NCBI GenBank assembly: GCA_009724975.1
Contig: SRXB01000079.1
Span: 1-8,250 of the forward strand
Length of the DNA stretch: 8,250 bases
Reading direction: 5' to 3'
Source: a bacterium
GTDB taxonomy: Bacteria > Desulfobacterota > Deferrisomatia > Deferrisomatales > BM512
Both the position numbers and the translations under genes were made by a program. Under the pieces are notes generated by a model. The model was not told the origin of the DNA. It saw only the letters and a list, made by a program, of their open reading frames with translations, and did not search any database. Below are positions 6,195-8,250 of this stretch, piece by piece (position 1 is the first letter of the stretch; each line of letters begins with the position of its first letter).

Positions 6195-6245
6195 CCCAGG
6201 GCTGGCGGCCCTAAACCCTTCAAGGCCAGCGCCGCAAAAGCCCCG

Positions 6246-6467
6246 TCACCTAACCTGCGTGTGCTTAAGTATAAACGCCATAACCATGCCGATGGCGAAA
6301 AGAATGATGGCCGCCAGAATAAGCTTTAAATCAGTTTTTCTCTCGGGCGAGGAGAGCTGCTCCATGGTCGGTATGCCCCAGATGCCGTTTCTTCTCAACT
6401 GGATAGCGGCAAGGCATGAGGCGGAGGCTATGAAGATCCACATGGTTACCGCATCCCAGAAAGTCAC
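6246..6467 (-). CDS. Small two-helix membrane protein, function unknown
   Basis: This 73-residue protein has two hydrophobic segments, about residues 6-24 (AVTMWIFIASASCLAAIQL) and 49-67 (LILAAIILFAIGMVMAFIL). They are joined by a polar loop with RR and ERKTDLK, which points to a cytoplasmic loop. I do not recognise the family. The start is GTG 6467: GAGGAG at 6474-6479 lies six bases upstream of it, while the in-frame TTG two codons earlier touches that site and has no spacing. The gene is 10 bases beyond the candidate 31-residue ORF and about 130 bases beyond the ADP-ribosylglycohydrolase gene on the same strand, so it may be the last gene of that transcript. It converges on the deoxynucleoside kinase gene. 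Confidence 0.65.
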   Translation of the reverse strand: MTFWDAVTMWIFIASASCLAAIQLRRNGIWGIPTMEQLSSPERKTDLKLILAAIILFAIGMVMAFILKHTQVR

Positions 6468-6473
6468 GCGCAA

Positions 6474-6479
6474 CTCCTC
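6474..6479 (-). promoter_or_regulatory. Shine-Dalgarno of the small membrane protein
   Basis: GAGGAG on the - strand is six bases from GTG 6467 and overlaps the TGA of the candidate short ORF upstream (TACTGAGGAG). A ribosome ending there could restart on the membrane-protein gene. Confidence 0.6.
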
Positions 6480-6573
6480 AGTATTTAATCCGGTCGGCGA
6501 ATCTTTTCGCGGTGTCGTTCAAAAAACCAGTAAAGGTATTTATTCTTAAACCTTTTGCCTCACCAAGCGGCAT
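6478..6573 (-). CDS. Candidate 31-residue small protein
   Basis: An ATG-to-TGA frame in the gap between the ADP-ribosylglycohydrolase and the small membrane protein encodes 31 residues. They start MPLGEAKGLRINTF and end in a basic amphipathic stretch, FLNDTAKRFADRIKY. An in-frame TGA lies two codons before the ATG, so the frame cannot extend upstream. A purine-rich AGGGTGAT precedes the start by a few bases. Its stop lies in the Shine-Dalgarno of the next gene, the arrangement expected of coupled translation or a leader peptide. I know no family for it, and a 31-codon frame can occur by chance. Confidence 0.35.
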   Translation of the reverse strand: MPLGEAKGLRINTFTGFLNDTAKRFADRIKY

Positions 6574-6599
6574 ATTTCATCACCCTAAAGAGTGAATCT

Positions 6600-7538
6600 T
6601 TACGACAAAGCTTCCTGAATCCTTGCCCCTTGCATCAACGCTTGGGCCATGTCCTCGATTTTTTCCCGCATGACGAGCTTTTCCAGCCATTTGGCGGGTA
6701 TTCCACCCGCTCCGTAAAACGCTCCGGCCAGCATGCCGTAAATAGCGCCGGTTGTGTCGGCGTCGTCGCCGAGGTTCACCGCCAAAAGCGCCCCCTCGCC
6801 GAAAGCGCCGGAATTGTGGAAAGCCCAGAGCGCCGCCTCAAGGCTCGCGGCCACATAGCCTCCTCCGCGAATCTCGGGCGGGTTTTTTGCCTTGAAGGAG
6901 CCTTCGGCGACCTCTTTTATCGCCGGATGAAGCGGGTTTTGCTCCCATAGATCCTCGACCGGCGCGAAATGGGGCGCTAAAAGCTCCTCCTTCCCCCTTC
7001 CCGCCAGCGCACCGGCTATCAGCGCGCCCATGTAGCGGCAGGCGTCGACGCACTCGGGGGCGCAATGGGTTGCAAGGGAGCTTTCGCCGGAAAATTTCAC
7101 GGCCAGGGCGATATTGTCGGAGAAAAAGAGGGGTACGGGGGCAAGGCGCATCAGCGAGCCGTTTCCCTTGCCTTCCGGCTCGGCGAAACCTGCCCTTTTG
7201 TTCTTTTCGAACCACTCAAGGGCTCTTTTGGTGGTGTTTCCGATGTCGAAGCACTCGCCGGTGGAGGAGTGAAGGCCGCGCCGATACCAGCGAAGGTAGT
7301 TTTCAAGCTGGTGATGAAGATCGAAGCCGCCTCTGGCGACGAGGCTTTCGGCGAGGCAAAGGGCCATGGAGGTATCGTCGGTGAAGTGGCCCGCCGGAAG
7401 GTTGAAGGGGCCGCCTGAGATCATCTCGGAGAGCGGGGCGAAGGTGCCTTGCCGACGAAATTCAAGCGGCATTCCGAGGGCGTCGCCCACAGCGAGGCCA
7501 AGGAGCGACCCCTTTACCCTGTCGCCGCGGGAGATCAT
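6600..7538 (-). CDS. ADP-ribosylglycohydrolase family protein (DraG/ARH type)
   Basis: This 312-residue enzyme of the DraG/ARH fold is predicted to cleave ADP-ribose from a modified protein, nucleic acid or small molecule, using two magnesium ions. The start of the fold, GSLLGLAVGDALGMPLEF (10-27), is complete. Metal-binding residues are seen in TDDTSMA (53-59) and GDDADTTGA (257-265). GNGSLMR (125-131) and YGMLAGAFYG (267-276) are further family signatures. Length is typical. The frame stays open far upstream to about 8054, but that part lies in the wrong register across the TPM gene. The ATG at 7538, two bases after the TPM stop, directly precedes the family's N-terminus and is the true start. 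No ADP-ribosyltransferase partner gene is in the window, so the target is unknown. Confidence 0.92.
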   Translation of the reverse strand: MISRGDRVKGSLLGLAVGDALGMPLEFRRQGTFAPLSEMISGGPFNLPAGHFTDDTSMALCLAESLVARGGFDLHHQLENYLRWYRRGLHSSTGECFDIGNTTKRALEWFEKNKRAGFAEPEGKGNGSLMRLAPVPLFFSDNIALAVKFSGESSLATHCAPECVDACRYMGALIAGALAGRGKEELLAPHFAPVEDLWEQNPLHPAIKEVAEGSFKAKNPPEIRGGGYVAASLEAALWAFHNSGAFGEGALLAVNLGDDADTTGAIYGMLAGAFYGAGGIPAKWLEKLVMREKIEDMAQALMQGARIQEALS

Positions 7539-7540
7539 CT

Positions 7541-7945
7541 TCAGTGTTCTTCCACCACCGTGTTCGGAAGTTCGTTGCGGTCGCCCTCCACCGGCGGAAA
7601 ATGGTCGGCGAGGACTCGGGAGACCTCGTGCACCGCCTCCACCAGCCCTTCTGCGAAGCGGCCCTGGGCGAAGCGGGAGGAGAGTATGTCCCTTACGGAA
7701 TTCCACCCCTCCTGACCCATGAAGCGGTCGATGCCTTCGTCCCCGACGATCGCGAATTTCTTTTGCGTGACCGCGATGAGGATGAGGACGCCGTTTTTTT
7801 GCGCGGTCTTGTCCATACCTAGGCGGTGGAAGGTCTTTTGCGCCTCCAAAAGCGGGTCGCAACGGCATGAGCCCTTTATAGCGACGCGAATCTCGCCGCT
7901 GGTGATCTTTTCGGCCTCGCCTATGGCGGCCTCTACCAGTTGGAG
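7541..7945 (-). CDS. TPM-domain protein, N-terminus missing at a sequence junction
   Basis: The frame gives 134 residues with the TPM (TLP18.3/Psb32/MOLO-1) domain. The diagnostic segments, all in order, are EAAIGEAEKITSGEIRV, LGMDKTAQKNGVLILIAV, KKFAIVGDEGIDRFMG, FAQGRFAEGLVEAV, and FPPVEGDRNELPNTV near the end. Bacterial TPM proteins often lie beside LemA and other envelope proteins, and some have phosphatase activity. The end at TGA 7541-7543 looks natural, and no transmembrane helix follows. Upstream an in-frame TAG (7946-7948) interrupts the frame before any good start codon, and the sequence becomes unrelated. The N-terminal 10-30 residues and start are therefore lost, most likely by misassembly rather than mutation. 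The gene is two bases from the ADP-ribosylglycohydrolase gene, suggesting coupled translation. Confidence 0.8.
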   Translation of the reverse strand, partial: LQLVEAAIGEAEKITSGEIRVAIKGSCRCDPLLEAQKTFHRLGMDKTAQKNGVLILIAVTQKKFAIVGDEGIDRFMGQEGWNSVRDILSSRFAQGRFAEGLVEAVHEVSRVLADHFPPVEGDRNELPNTVVEEH

Positions 7946-8250
7946 CTAACGGCGGAGGGCGGCGTGCAGGCGGTGCCGGCCATGGCCGCGCCAATGCCGA
8001 AGGAGAGGATCGACATCCATTTGACGTTGATCCCCATAAGCTGGGCCGCCTCACGATCCTGGGCCGTGGCGCGGATCGAGATCCCCAGCCGGGTGCCGTA
8101 CAACACGACGATCAGGAGCACGGTGATATAGGCCACCAGCCAGCCGACCGAGTACATGAAGCCGTCGTAGCCGTACAGCGAGATCATCCCCGAGATCCCC
8201 AGGAACGAGGCGGCCGACATGTAGTCGCCGGCGATCGCCCAGCCGTTCTG
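7933..8250 (-). CDS. Chimeric frame: ActP (acetate permease) fragment joined to LivH (branched-chain amino acid permease) fragment
   Basis: Read from the window edge at 8250, the frame begins QNGWAIAGDYMSAASFLGIS, a strongly conserved segment of the cation/acetate symporter ActP, and continues through GYDGFMYSVGWLVAYITVLL (to about 8110). It then changes without a break into YGTRLGISIRATAQDREAAQ, LMGINVKWMSILSFGIGAAMAGTA (about 8100-7969). That is the membrane part of LivH-type ABC permeases, whose usual form has RA-A-D-AA-L-GIN and IGAAMA. After this come about a dozen meaningless residues and a stop inside the TPM frame. The two families have different folds and transport mechanisms, and neither piece is complete. 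Isoleucine codons are nearly all ATC and leucines mostly CTG, unlike the rest of the window. It is not a working gene. An assembly artefact is likeliest. Confidence 0.7.
   Translation of the reverse strand, partial: QNGWAIAGDYMSAASFLGISGMISLYGYDGFMYSVGWLVAYITVLLIVVLYGTRLGISIRATAQDREAAQLMGINVKWMSILSFGIGAAMAGTACTPPSAVSSNW

Noticed and set aside
6201..6230. Terminator hairpin GCTGGC/GCCAGC between the kinase and the membrane-protein gene
   Set aside because: The six-pair stem has an 18-base loop and no T run on either strand. It may help stop convergent transcription but is not convincing.
7539..8054. Upstream extension of the ADP-ribosylglycohydrolase frame to a 484-residue protein
   Set aside because: The extra part is an arginine- and proline-rich translation of the TPM gene in the wrong register and crosses the chimeric junction. 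The family's N-terminus begins at the ATG 7538.
7933..8250. A genuine ActP-LivH fusion transporter
   Set aside because: Both pieces are short internal segments of unrelated transporter folds, with no domain boundary, followed by nonsense residues and a third gene in another frame.
1..8250. CRISPR array, insertion sequence, phage, tRNA, rRNA or toxin-antitoxin genes
   Set aside because: I found no regularly spaced repeats, transposase or integrase motifs, tRNA cloverleaf, rRNA sequence or recognisable toxin-antitoxin pair on either strand.

Overview
The window looks like a chromosomal stretch of a GC-rich Gram-negative bacterium, probably from a metagenome assembly. A deltaproteobacterial lineage (Desulfobacterota or Desulfuromonadia type) is my best guess. 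It rests on Rex together with ThyX, an rpmE/prfA/prmC translation cluster and frequent ATA isoleucine codons in otherwise GC-rich genes. This is inference from gene content, not a phylogenetic result.

Layout. (1) Positions 3-89 hold the last 28 codons of an unidentified membrane protein on the + strand. Its stop overlaps the stop of prmC. (2) On the - strand, reading from 2970 to 86, is a tight operon rpmE-thyX-prfA-prmC: ribosomal protein L31, FAD-dependent thymidylate synthase, release factor 1 and the methyltransferase that modifies release factors. (3) The 269-bp divergent intergenic region 2971-3239 holds a candidate promoter for each side. A Rex-type inverted repeat covers the -10 region of the rex promoter, so rex is probably self-repressed by redox state. 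(4) On the + strand, 3240-5507 is a close-packed rex-glycosyltransferase-response regulator set ending in a strong hairpin terminator. A deoxynucleoside kinase begins only 11 bases after that hairpin. (5) On the - strand, 7945 to 6246 is a second compact set: a 5'-truncated TPM-domain gene, an ADP-ribosylglycohydrolase, a candidate 31-residue ORF and a 73-residue two-helix membrane protein.

(6) Positions 7946-8250 do not fit the rest. On the - strand about 45 residues of the acetate permease ActP run in frame into about 45 residues of the branched-chain amino acid permease LivH, and then into the middle of the TPM gene in another frame. Codon use is also different, with ATC and CTG dominant and no ATA. 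The simplest reading is a misassembled contig end joining conserved fragments of other genomes. The TPM gene is therefore only apparently truncated, and nothing biological should be concluded from this end.

Functionally, the left operon is housekeeping (translation and dTMP supply). The central operon joins NADH/NAD+ sensing to a GpgS-like glycosyltransferase, which may make a compatible solute or another glycoside, and to a stand-alone receiver protein. The right operon carries an enzyme that removes ADP-ribose, next to envelope-type small proteins. I see no defence system, CRISPR array, insertion sequence, phage gene, rRNA or tRNA.
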